This document shows, one piece after another, positions 16,694 to 24,935 of a stretch of DNA of 64,000 bases. The first letter of the stretch is position 1. Every line of letters begins with the position of its first letter. The notes beneath the pieces are model-generated. The model saw only the letters and a list, made by a program, of their open reading frames with translations. It did not search any database and had not been told where the DNA came from. The position numbers and the translations under genes are program-made. Source of the stretch: Pseudoduganella rivuli (lineage in GTDB: Bacteria > Pseudomonadota > Gammaproteobacteria > Burkholderiales > Burkholderiaceae_D); NCBI RefSeq assembly GCF_009674485.1, contig NZ_WKJJ01000003.1:1-64000 (forward strand), given 5' to 3'.

Positions 16694-17683
16694 ATGCTCC
16701 AGCAATTCTCCGCGCTGATGCTGCAGATGTACGAGATTGCCGAGCATTGTGTGTTTGGCGAGTATCACACGGCGTGTCTCGAGCTGATCCGCAAGGTGGT
16801 GACGTTCGATATTGGCGCCATTGGGTGCGGCACGATGCGTGAACATCGGAAGGCCTCCCGTCCAGTGCTCTCTGCGGACCCGGACGCGATTTCCAGTAGT
16901 TTTCATTTGGCATTGCCGCCGCCGGTAATCTGCAGTGAAACGCAACTTCAGCAATTTTTCGACCGTGACCGATTGCTCAGCTATGTGGAGCGTAACAAGC
17001 TGCGTCAATTGTTGTTGATCGGTTCAGCCGGGCAATTATGCCGGCCGGCCCATTGGCTGTTGTTGGCACGGCGGGGCCATCAGGCATTTTCCGCAGCGGC
17101 AGCCCACTATCTCACGGCCGTATGGCCGCACCTGCTTCGTTGCAACCTGATCCATCTGCGCCGCTATCTGGCGGCCCAGTCAACCATGCGGGCGAAGGCC
17201 GGCTTTGCCATCATCAATGCCAGTGGCGACGTGGAGCTGTTCGACGCCGAATTTGAGCGTATGGTGAACAAGGAATGGTACGGTTGCAATCCGTCCACGT
17301 TGCCGGCGGCGGCGCTGGCCCGCTTGCGTACCCGTGGCCAATACGAAGGACGGCGCACGCGCTGGTTTGTGGAGCCGGCGCCAGCGAACGCATCCCTGTG
17401 CAGTGTTATCGAGCGCTTGCCGGTCGATACGCTGACGCCTGCCGAGGTCGTCGCCGCCCAACACTATGCGCAAGGGCGTACCCATGGTGAAGTTGCCGCC
17501 TTGCTTGGCGTCAGCAGCAATACTGTCCGTACCCATCTCGCGCATGTGTTTGCCAAGCTCGGCATCCACCGGAAAACCGAGCTGCTGGCGCACCTGCGCG
17601 AACAGCCCGGCAATACCGCCGGCAGCGGTTATCCCAGCGGCACCGGCGTGATGTTTACCGCGATCAGTTCGACCGGTCCATAG
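16694..17683 (+). CDS. LuxR-family transcriptional regulator
   Basis: A 329-residue regulator with a C-terminal LuxR/GerE HTH (LTPAEVVAAQHYAQGRTHGEVAALLGVSSNTVRTHLAHVFAKLGIHRKTELLAHL) near residues 250-305. The N-terminal 240 residues are not a response-regulator receiver or an obvious autoinducer domain, so the signal is unknown. AAGGA precedes ATG 16694 by about 7 bases. Its 3' end overlaps by 55 bases the 3' end of the convergent RTX-type gene, so the two could affect each other through antisense transcription. The last 20 residues after the HTH lie in this overlap. Confidence 0.9.
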   Translation: MLQQFSALMLQMYEIAEHCVFGEYHTACLELIRKVVTFDIGAIGCGTMREHRKASRPVLSADPDAISSSFHLALPPPVICSETQLQQFFDRDRLLSYVERNKLRQLLLIGSAGQLCRPAHWLLLARRGHQAFSAAAAHYLTAVWPHLLRCNLIHLRRYLAAQSTMRAKAGFAIINASGDVELFDAEFERMVNKEWYGCNPSTLPAAALARLRTRGQYEGRRTRWFVEPAPANASLCSVIERLPVDTLTPAEVVAAQHYAQGRTHGEVAALLGVSSNTVRTHLAHVFAKLGIHRKTELLAHLREQPGNTAGSGYPSGTGVMFTAISSTGP

Positions 17684-20622
17684 TCGCCGTCGAAGTCGGT
17701 GACCTGGATCGGCAGGTTGAACGCGAAGGCTGCGCCCGCCACCGCCTGATCCACCCCGGCCGGCGCAATGTCGAACCCGGTGCCGCCCAGCAGTTGCCCG
17801 TTGACCGTCTGGCCGGCGAAGTTGGAGACTTCCACTCGGTTGAATCCGTTAGCCGTGCTGACCTTGATGGCCGGGTCGTCGCCACCGGTGCCATCGCCGG
17901 TCGCGCCTTCATTCAAGCCAGTCAGCACGATGCCGCCGTTGTACAGCATGCCGGACACCTGGCTGCCGTTGATTGTTGCGGTATGGAAGGCGCCATCATA
18001 AATTACCGTGCCGCCAACGCTTACCAAGGTTATGGTGTCGAGGGTATCGCCGGGGTCGTTGACGAGGACTTTGTCATTGTCTGCGTCGAACACCTGGATG
18101 TAAGCGGTCGCGGTGGTGCCGCTGGGCGTGTTTTGCGTCAGCAGGAACGAATAGCCGTTCACGGTCTGGTGTACGCCCGCGGTGAAATCACTGCCGAGCG
18201 GCGAACCGGACAGTGCCGCGCCGGTTTCGAAATCGATCCGCAGGGTTTCCCCCAGCGTGCCTGCCGAGTTCATGCTCTGGTTGTCCACCCCGGCGCCATT
18301 GGTGCTGACGTTGACAGTATGCGAAGTGGGCACGCCATGGCTGGTGTCGCCGCCGGAGAACAACAGGTCGAGCGTCGATCCGCCGACATTGTCGATCAGG
18401 TTGAAGGTGGGGTTGCCCGACCTGACCGGTGCTGCCCCGAGGAAGCTGACGCCGCTGCCGTCATCGATGGCGCGGTCGAAGTCGATGGTGTACTGGTCGG
18501 TGCCATTGTTGAGCGTGGCGGTAAAGACCGTTGCGCCGGACACGGTTTTCGCGCTCAGCACTGTGCTGCCATAGCCCGACAGGATGATGTTTTCGCCACC
18601 TGATTTCAGCAGGGTGGCGCCATCGCTGGCATACAGGAAGTTGTCTGCGGCCACGATATCGACGAATTTGCTGCTGGCGCTAATGTCGGCGCCCACGCTG
18701 GCCGCGGCGTGCATCGCTGCCGAGCCGACCGCCGTGCCCGAATTGACCAGCGAGATCGACGCCGGTGTGAAGGCTGTCGGCCCGTCATCGTCGAACCGTA
18801 CGTTGCCGCCAAGGTCCAGTTTGGCGGTGGAGGTGGTGAAATCGCTGTCGCCGTCGGTTATGCGCGCGGTGGCGTTCAGGCTCACCAGCCCGTTGGCAAG
18901 GATCGCTTCCTGCGCCGCGAAATTCGATCCCACGCCGGGAAGTGCGTGGTCGACACGGCTGTACTGCTGCAACGTCACGGTGCCGGCAGCGCTGGCCGTC
19001 AGGTCGAACACGGTGTTGGCAGCGCTGACATCGGCCAACACCGAGGTGGTCGATGCCACCACTTTGCCGGCTGCGGTCAAATGCAGATACAGGGTAGCGC
19101 CACCGCTCTTCAAGCCCGAGTTTTCGCCCTGTGCGGTGAGGGCCAGTGCGTAGCTCCAGGTAATCGCGCCCGGGCCGTCGCTATCGTAGCTGCTGGAGTT
19201 GATCTTGAACGCGGCGGCGAATGCCTGTGCGTCGCTGTCGGTGGCGGCGCCGATAGTTTGCGCGTCCTGGGTGTTGAGGATGGTGCTATCGAGCGCAATG
19301 CCGGCGCTGATGCTGGGGCCCGCGTCTTCGAATTTCATGACCGAGCCGATTTCGGCCGTGTCGGCGGCCGTGTGCAGCAGGGTGAAGCCACCGACGTCGA
19401 AGCTGGCGCCGTTGGTGCCGGTGCCGGTGCCGGTGTTGGAAACCAGCAGCCGGGTGTGGTCGCTGGTCGTGTGGTAGTCGATGGTGTAACCGGCCTGCAC
19501 GCCGGTGACGGTGGCGACGCCGCCGCTGAAGGTGATGGAAAGGCCGGCCGTGTTGACACTGCCGTTGGAGTTCTCAATGATGGTGCCGGTGCTGTCGCGT
19601 ACCAGCACACTGTCGATCACAACAGGGACGTTGTCGTGCAGATGGTCGATGTAATCGGCGCCAGTGTGCACGGTGGTGGTGTATGCGCTCAACTGGACGG
19701 TCGCCAGCTTGCCTTTTTCCAGTTGAACGATATCGAAGGACGCTGCGGTGGCGTCGAGCATACCGCTGAACTGGATGTTGCTTTCCAGTACAGCTTCACC
19801 GTGATCCAGGTTGGGTATCGTCAGTGCCGGGTTGGCGCCGGTGACGAAGGTAAAGTACATGCCTTCGGCCGGGTCGATCATCTGGTTGTTTGAACCGATC
19901 GTGGTCGAGCCGCCGCCCTGGCTGGTGTTGACGGTGTCGCCGGTGGTGATGCTGGCGCCGGTCGACTGGTTGGCCGGATTGGCACCGGTAATGACGATCG
20001 CGGCGCTGGCGTTGCCCATCGTCAGGAACAGATTCTGTCCGGAGGGGGCATTGGCCAGCGAAAATTCGACCTGCTTGTCAACCGTCGCAAACACCTTGTT
20101 GAGCAGGTTTAGCGATTCGTCGGGATTGGTGGTGGGGTCCTTGATGGCGGCATATTGCACCATCCAGATCTTCGCGCCGGCGATCGGCGTGCCGGTCTCT
20201 TCCATATACGCGGCAAATACCGTGGTGCCGTTGGCCTTGCCGTAGACGATATTATTGTTGACTGGATCAGTCCATAAGGTAATGGCGACATTGCCGGCGG
20301 TGGTAAACAGGCCGCTTGGGTCGCCGTTGAGGGCATCGCCGGCGCTGTCGGTAAAGCTCAGGCCGATGGCATTCGATACGGTAAAGTTGAAGGCATTGGT
20401 ACCGCTGTTGCTGCCGTTATAGCCACTGAGCGCGGCGTTGATCGGTGTCCCCGTCACGCCGCTGGCGGTCAGCCGCGACGAGAACGCCAGTGGGAGTGAA
20501 GAGGCGGAAATATCGTTATCGTTGGCATCGCCGGCAGCCGAGGGGGTAGCTGCGAGGTTCTGCAATCCGATGGATTCGTCGAGTGTGACGCCGATGCCAT
20601 ATGTGACATTGAGGATAGACAT
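17629..20622 (-). CDS. Large RTX-type extracellular protein (DUF5801-like)
   Basis: A 997-residue protein made of repeated beta-rich units with DFDGD, DGDSDFTTSTAKLDLGG and FDDDGP motifs and a TLDESIGLQ start, which I recognise as the DUF5801 repeats-in-toxin type found in proteins exported by type I secretion. No N-terminal signal peptide. I set the start at ATG 20622 (MSILNVTYG) because AAAGGAG lies about 9 bases upstream; the frame continues upstream by 36 codons without a good ribosome site. It has no clear GGxGxD nonapeptide block at its C terminus, unlike many family members, so either it is short or it uses another signal. Likely a surface adhesin or matrix protein; no secretion genes are adjacent. 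Confidence 0.75.
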   Translation of the reverse strand: MSILNVTYGIGVTLDESIGLQNLAATPSAAGDANDNDISASSLPLAFSSRLTASGVTGTPINAALSGYNGSNSGTNAFNFTVSNAIGLSFTDSAGDALNGDPSGLFTTAGNVAITLWTDPVNNNIVYGKANGTTVFAAYMEETGTPIAGAKIWMVQYAAIKDPTTNPDESLNLLNKVFATVDKQVEFSLANAPSGQNLFLTMGNASAAIVITGANPANQSTGASITTGDTVNTSQGGGSTTIGSNNQMIDPAEGMYFTFVTGANPALTIPNLDHGEAVLESNIQFSGMLDATAASFDIVQLEKGKLATVQLSAYTTTVHTGADYIDHLHDNVPVVIDSVLVRDSTGTIIENSNGSVNTAGLSITFSGGVATVTGVQAGYTIDYHTTSDHTRLLVSNTGTGTGTNGASFDVGGFTLLHTAADTAEIGSVMKFEDAGPSISAGIALDSTILNTQDAQTIGAATDSDAQAFAAAFKINSSSYDSDGPGAITWSYALALTAQGENSGLKSGGATLYLHLTAAGKVVASTTSVLADVSAANTVFDLTASAAGTVTLQQYSRVDHALPGVGSNFAAQEAILANGLVSLNATARITDGDSDFTTSTAKLDLGGNVRFDDDGPTAFTPASISLVNSGTAVGSAAMHAAASVGADISASSKFVDIVAADNFLYASDGATLLKSGGENIILSGYGSTVLSAKTVSGATVFTATLNNGTDQYTIDFDRAIDDGSGVSFLGAAPVRSGNPTFNLIDNVGGSTLDLLFSGGDTSHGVPTSHTVNVSTNGAGVDNQSMNSAGTLGETLRIDFETGAALSGSPLGSDFTAGVHQTVNGYSFLLTQNTPSGTTATAYIQVFDADNDKVLVNDPGDTLDTITLVSVGGTVIYDGAFHTATINGSQVSGMLYNGGIVLTGLNEGATGDGTGGDDPAIKVSTANGFNRVEVSNFAGQTVNGQLLGGTGFDIAPAGVDQAVAGAAFAFNLPIQVTDFDGDYGPVELIAVNITPVPLG

Positions 20623-20925
20623 ATTGGAAGGCTCCTTTGCTGGCTTATTGGTATGGAAGTGCTTGCTCGGCGTGGGCTGCGTGCTGCGCGCCTCTGACAC
20701 CATAGACTTGGCGCGGAAGCGGCGAATCACCCATTTGCGTGAATGGGCCGCCGCAACTTTTCAGGCAGCAAGCATTTCATGTCGCAACGGCAAATCGGGA
20801 GGCCGTCCCCGCAAACTCGCCGTGCGCGCCCGAACCTTCAGCAACCCTTCACCTTCCCTTCATCGAGTCTTCATGCAGCAAACCTAGACTGAACCCTGTT
20901 CCCTCAACAACCCTGAAAGGCGTAC
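20623..20925. other. Divergent intergenic region, RTX protein / SnoaL-like protein
   Basis: About 300 bases between divergent starts. It holds the ribosome-binding sites of both genes (AAAGGAG for the minus gene, AAAGG at 20916-20920 for the plus gene) and a small CCCATT/AATGGG hairpin at 20730-20747. No convincing promoter or operator was recognised. Confidence 0.5.
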
Positions 20926-21723
20926 ATGAAACAGGTTCGGACTTTGGTCGTTTGCACGGCAGTGGCAGCGGCGGCTGCCGTGGCGGGCGTAGCGTTGCCG
21001 CGCACTGCAGCGGCAGACCCCGTGGTGGAAGAAGTGCAGGCGGCCGATGCCGCGTACTGGAAAGCCTATAACAGCTGCGATTACGCTGCGCTCGATGCGC
21101 TGACGGCGGAAGACGTCGAGTTCTATCATGACCGTGGCGGCATCACGCGGGGCCGTGCCGACCTGACCGGCTCGGTGCGCGACAACATCTGTTCAGGCAG
21201 GGATGCCACCGTCCGGCGCGACGCGGCGAAAGATGAGACCCAGACCTTCCTGCTGCGCCGTGGCAATGAAGTATATGGCGCGCTGGTCAGCGGCCAGCAC
21301 CATTTCTTCCGCGTCATGAAAGCCAATGGCGCTGCGGTGCCGACCGATAATGCGCGCTTTTCCGCCCTGTGGGTGCGCCAGGAAAAAGGCTGGAAATTGT
21401 CGCGCGTGATGAGCTATGACCACCAGCCGGCAGTGAAAGCGGGGGAGCGCAAGGCGGTCCAGTTGAGCGCGGCGGAACTGGATGGCTATGTGGGCCGCTA
21501 TGCGGCCAAGATCCAGCCGGTGCTGGTGTTCCAGCGCGCGGGTGGCAATTTGTCGGTCGACGTTGGCGGCAATGCCGTGACCTTGTATCCGATGTCGGCT
21601 ACCACGTTCTTCATGAAGGAACGCGATATCGTGGTCGAGTTCCAGCCTGCCGCGAACGGCAAATCGCCCGGCTTCCTGGTGGTGGAAAATGGTGCGCCCG
21701 TCGATGAGGGCGTACGGCAATAA
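20926..21723 (+). CDS. Exported SnoaL/DUF4440-like protein
   Basis: A 265-residue protein with a signal peptide (MKQVRTLVVCTAVAAAAAVAGVALPRTAAA). It continues with a SnoaL/NTF2-like domain of the DUF4440 kind at about 35-165 (VQAADAAYWKAYNSCDYAALDALTAEDVEFYHDRGG, ending in GWKLSRVMSYDH) and a second small beta domain to the end. Periplasmic. Members of this fold are often small-molecule-binding or accessory proteins; no catalytic residues can be assigned. Single gene, followed by a tiny membrane-peptide frame. Confidence 0.8.
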   Translation: MKQVRTLVVCTAVAAAAAVAGVALPRTAAADPVVEEVQAADAAYWKAYNSCDYAALDALTAEDVEFYHDRGGITRGRADLTGSVRDNICSGRDATVRRDAAKDETQTFLLRRGNEVYGALVSGQHHFFRVMKANGAAVPTDNARFSALWVRQEKGWKLSRVMSYDHQPAVKAGERKAVQLSAAELDGYVGRYAAKIQPVLVFQRAGGNLSVDVGGNAVTLYPMSATTFFMKERDIVVEFQPAANGKSPGFLVVENGAPVDEGVRQ

Positions 21724-21820
21724 GTTTCCGAAGTCAGCACCGCTGTGTGCGCCAAAGAACATACGCCGGCGCACTGTACCACTACACTGGCCTCATCGCT
21801 ACCGACCTTTGGAGGCCATC

Positions 21821-21925
21821 ATGCGACTCCCTGGAGGCATACAGCCGCGCCGCGGCCGCCACCTTGCCAGTGTGCTGGTTATCTTGTTGCTGCTGGCCTT
21901 GCTATTGATGTTTGTCCCGTGGTGA
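21821..21925 (+). CDS. Small membrane peptide of 34 residues
   Basis: ATG 21821 follows GGAGG by 4-5 bases and opens a frame for a basic N terminus (RRGRH) and one hydrophobic helix rich in Leu (about 16 residues) ending FVPW. It has the shape of a single-pass small inner-membrane protein. No homologue can be named. A minus-strand frame overlaps its last third; at least one of the two may be spurious. Confidence 0.45.
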   Translation: MRLPGGIQPRRGRHLASVLVILLLLALLLMFVPW

Positions 21926-22052
21926 CGGGGCACCATCTCCAATACCGTTCCGGCACGATCATCCCCGCCGGAACCGGGCGGCGTTCGTAATCGAAGTGGT
22001 ATTCCCGGTCCGGCAACTGGATCGGCGGTTGCGGTACGTCCGTGTACGGCAT
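21879..22052 (-). CDS. Possible small hypothetical protein
   Basis: From ATG 22052 the frame begins MPYTDVPQPPIQLPDREYHF and is 57 residues long. The first 40 codons have the GC3 pattern of real genes here and a protein-like composition (Pro, Tyr, Trp, Arg); the last 15, overlapping the small membrane-peptide frame, do not. No ribosome site is evident. Could be a real small gene or a gene remnant. Confidence 0.3.
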   Translation of the reverse strand: MPYTDVPQPPIQLPDREYHFDYERRPVPAGMIVPERYWRWCPVTTGQTSIARPAATR

Positions 22053-22084
22053 TTGGCTCAGCAAGTGATCTGATGCCGCCCTTG

Positions 22085-22113
22085 CCGGTTACCCGGTTAC
22101 CCGGTTACCGGGC
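22085..22113. repeat. Three short direct repeats of CCGGTTAC
   Basis: CCGGTTAC occurs three times with an 8-9 base period just before the LpxO-like gene region. The rest of 21926-22249 contains only the uncertain small frame and the GGAGG site for lpxO. Function unknown; possibly slippage-generated. Confidence 0.5.
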
Positions 22114-22249
22114 GAATATGACGCGGCCATGACTGCCATGGGCCAAGCCATTGATAATATTGATGTATTGATATCGTTATGGCAGCGAATTTGCGCAGCG
22201 GCCGGCATTTGGCGGTATCATTACCGATTGCTCAAATGCTGGAGGCTCC

Positions 22250-23149
22250 ATGAAGCTGGCGCTGGTTGCTGTTTATTTGTTGTCTGTTTTCCATATTCAC
22301 TTCCGTGGCAGGGTGCGTTTGCCGTTCATGCGCCAGTTGTTCGACCATTCGTCGTTCATGGCGCCGATTAACTGGTTCATGCACACATTTTCCCGCGTGC
22401 CGTCCAAACCCTACCTGCCGCTGGACCAGTTCAAGGAACTGGAACCGCTGGCCGCCAACTGGCAAGTGATCCGCGCCGAAGCGGAAGCACTGCGGAACAT
22501 GCAAAAGATCAAGGCAGCGGAACAGAATGACGACGCCGGCTTCAATTCCTTCTTCAAGAACGGCTGGAAGCGTTTTTACCTGAAATGGTATGACGCCAGC
22601 CACCCGTCGGCCGAACAGCTGTGCCCGCAAACCTATGCGCTGTTGAAAAACATCCCGTCCGTGAAGGCCGCGATGTTTGCGGAACTGCCGCCGGGCGGCA
22701 AGTTGAATCCGCACCGCGACCCGTTTGCCGGTTCGCTGCGCTACCACCTGGGTTTGGCGACGCCGAACGATGACCGCTGCTTTATCGACGTCGATGGCGA
22801 GCGCCACAGCTGGCGCGACGGCCAGGGCGTGATGTTCGATGAAACGTATATCCACTGGGCCATCAATGGCAGTGACAGCGACCGCATCATCCTGTTCTGC
22901 GACGTGGAACGCCCGATGCGTTTCGGCTGGGCACAAGCCATCAACCGTTTCCTGGGCCGCACCATGATGACGGCGGCCAGCTCGCCCAATGAAACCGGCG
23001 ACCAGACCGGCCTGGTGTCGAAGCTGTTCAAGATTTCGTTTTACATGGGACAGTACCGCCGCCGCTTCAAGGCGTGGAACAAGACGGTCTACAAGATCAC
23101 CAAGTTCGGCCTGATCATCGCCCTGGCGGCCGCGATCATCTTCCTGTGA
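22250..23149 (+). CDS. lpxO: LpxO-like lipid A / aspartyl-asparaginyl beta-hydroxylase family protein
   Basis: A 299-residue Fe(II)/2-oxoglutarate-dependent dioxygenase. An N-terminal hydrophobic segment and a C-terminal one (FGLIIALAAAIIFL) anchor it in the inner membrane. The metal ligands are in LNPHRDPFAGSLRYHLGL (HxD) and in YIHWAINGSDSDRIILFCD (second His and the 2-oxoglutarate-binding Arg). LpxO hydroxylates the secondary acyl chain of lipid A at the cytoplasmic face; that is the best match, but other substrates of the family are possible. GGAGG lies 5 bases before ATG. It overlaps the next, convergent gene by 14 bases. Confidence 0.85.
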   Translation: MKLALVAVYLLSVFHIHFRGRVRLPFMRQLFDHSSFMAPINWFMHTFSRVPSKPYLPLDQFKELEPLAANWQVIRAEAEALRNMQKIKAAEQNDDAGFNSFFKNGWKRFYLKWYDASHPSAEQLCPQTYALLKNIPSVKAAMFAELPPGGKLNPHRDPFAGSLRYHLGLATPNDDRCFIDVDGERHSWRDGQGVMFDETYIHWAINGSDSDRIILFCDVERPMRFGWAQAINRFLGRTMMTAASSPNETGDQTGLVSKLFKISFYMGQYRRRFKAWNKTVYKITKFGLIIALAAAIIFL

Positions 23150-23480
23150 CGTTATCCCCGGCCGGCAATCGCTGGCCGGCTTCCTCCGGCGTCAGCATCC
23201 ACACGTTGACGATCAAGCCGTCCCGGTCTTCCTCATAATTCACCACGATGTTCCTGCCGCGCAGGCTGGCGGGCGTTTCAATCAGGTTGTCCTGGTTGAA
23301 GATGCGCGCGCTGGGCGCCAGGCGGCGCGGCTTGCCATCGATGACGATATCGGGATGGTAGGCCGGTGTCATCGTGCCCCGTTTCGCGTTGGCGGGGAAA
23401 GGCCGCTCCGCATGGGCGGGCAGGGCCGTCAGCAGGGCCGTGAACAGGGCTGCGGCGGCAAGAAGAGTGGGAGAGCGCAT
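23136..23480 (-). CDS. Exported hypothetical protein, 114 residues
   Basis: A signal peptide (MRSPTLLAAAALFTALLTALPAHA) is followed by about 90 residues with IVIDGKPRRLAPSARIFNQDNLIETPASLRGRNIVVNYEEDRDGLIVNVWMLTPEEA. Periplasmic and small. It resembles conserved betaproteobacterial proteins of unknown function that carry this RIFNQDN...LIVNVWMLTPEE pattern. It converges with the LpxO-like gene and lies 35 bases after the start of nothing else on its strand, so it is probably monocistronic or follows the Nramp gene. Confidence 0.8.
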   Translation of the reverse strand: MRSPTLLAAAALFTALLTALPAHAERPFPANAKRGTMTPAYHPDIVIDGKPRRLAPSARIFNQDNLIETPASLRGRNIVVNYEEDRDGLIVNVWMLTPEEAGQRLPAGDNVTGR

Positions 23481-23515
23481 CGTTCCAGCTTACCGAAGTG
23501 CGCCACCGCCTGCAA

Positions 23516-24796
23516 TCAATTCGCGGCCGTCATGAACATCGCCGCAACAGCGGTCGCCATGGCCGCCGTACACAGCCACCCCAGCGCCTTCAGCCAGCCC
23601 GGCAAGACCTGTTCGCCCATGACGGACGGTTGCCCGCCCAGGTGCATCATGACCGCCATCACCGGCACGGCAATGACGCCATTGATGACGGCGCTCCAGT
23701 ACAGCGCCTGGATCGGATCGAAGTGCGTAAAGCCCAGCGCCACGCCCGCCAATGTGGACGCGGCGATGATGCCGTAAAACTTGCGGGCCGCCGATGGCGC
23801 CAGTTCCAGGCTGTTACGCCACTGAAAAGTCCCTGCCACCGCGTACGCTGCCGAACCGGCCAGTACGGGGATGGCCAGCAGCCCCGTGCCGACGATCCCC
23901 AATGTAAACAGGATGAACGCGAATTCCCCCGCGACCGGGCGCAGCGCGGATGCCGCCTGCGCGGACGTGGCGATGTCGCGTACCCCGTGCGCATGCAGGG
24001 TGATGGCCGTGGTCAGCATGATGCAGAACGCCACCAGGTTGGAAAAGCCCATACCGATCAGTGTATCGAGCTTGATGCGGCGGTATTCCTCATCGGCCTG
24101 TTCCGGCGCCCGCTTCAGCGCTTCCGCCTGCGGGTCGGCGCGCAATTCCTCCACTTCCTGCGACGATTGCCAGAAGAACATGTAGGGGCTGATCGTCGTG
24201 CCCAATACCGCCACCACGGTGGTCAGCCACGCGGGCGTCCAGCGCAGGTGCGGCAGCACGGTTTCGCGCAGCACTTCCAGCCATGGCACGCGCACCACCA
24301 GCAAGGTCGCCACATATGCCAGCAGCGCCAGGGTCAGCCACTTCAGGATGCGCACATAGCGCTGGTACGGGATCACGATTTGCAGCAGCAGCGACAGCAC
24401 GCCGAAGCCCGCCGCGTACAACGGCGCCGGGCCGCCCGCCAGCAATTGCACGGCCTGGCCCATGGCCGCGATGTCGGCCGCGATATTGATGGTGTTGGCC
24501 ACCACCAGCAGCGACACGATCCCGTACAGCAGCGGCGCGGGGCAATGGCGGCGGATGTTCGACGCCAGGCCCCGCCCCGTGACGCGGCCGATGCGGGCGC
24601 TGGTCATCTGGATACCGACCATCAGCGGATACGTCAGCAGCACCGTCCATAGCATGCCGAAGCCGAATTGCGCGCCGGCTTGCGAGTACGTCGCGATGCC
24701 GCTGGGATCATCGTCGGCAGCGCCGGCGACGAGGCCGGGACCCAGTTTGCTGGTCCAGGAACCATGGTGGCGTGGTGTCGTATCCATGCCAACCAT
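23516..24796 (-). CDS. Nramp-family metal ion transporter, atypical metal site
   Basis: A 426-residue inner-membrane protein with about 11 hydrophobic helices and the Nramp/LeuT-type arrangement. Helix 1 reads DDDPSGIATYSQAG, where classical Nramp has DPGN. The helix 6 region reads TTISPYMFFWQ, where classical members have a Met-Pro-His motif. It therefore belongs to the divergent Nramp-related group, and divalent manganese or iron should not be assumed as substrate. Start at 24796 or 24787 (both ATG); longer forms upstream look non-homologous. Confidence 0.85.
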   Translation of the reverse strand: MVGMDTTPRHHGSWTSKLGPGLVAGAADDDPSGIATYSQAGAQFGFGMLWTVLLTYPLMVGIQMTSARIGRVTGRGLASNIRRHCPAPLLYGIVSLLVVANTINIAADIAAMGQAVQLLAGGPAPLYAAGFGVLSLLLQIVIPYQRYVRILKWLTLALLAYVATLLVVRVPWLEVLRETVLPHLRWTPAWLTTVVAVLGTTISPYMFFWQSSQEVEELRADPQAEALKRAPEQADEEYRRIKLDTLIGMGFSNLVAFCIMLTTAITLHAHGVRDIATSAQAASALRPVAGEFAFILFTLGIVGTGLLAIPVLAGSAAYAVAGTFQWRNSLELAPSAARKFYGIIAASTLAGVALGFTHFDPIQALYWSAVINGVIAVPVMAVMMHLGGQPSVMGEQVLPGWLKALGWLCTAAMATAVAAMFMTAAN

Positions 24797-24935
24797 GCTA
24801 AGGGCGGCACGGCTGACCCGTCCGTTAAGGGCCGAACATTGTTGTGTCCACGCCCTTGCTTTGTACGGGGCGGTGGCCCATGATGTAAGCCTGTAGTTGC
24901 CGTTCTGCATACTCATCCAAACAACAGGAGATGCT

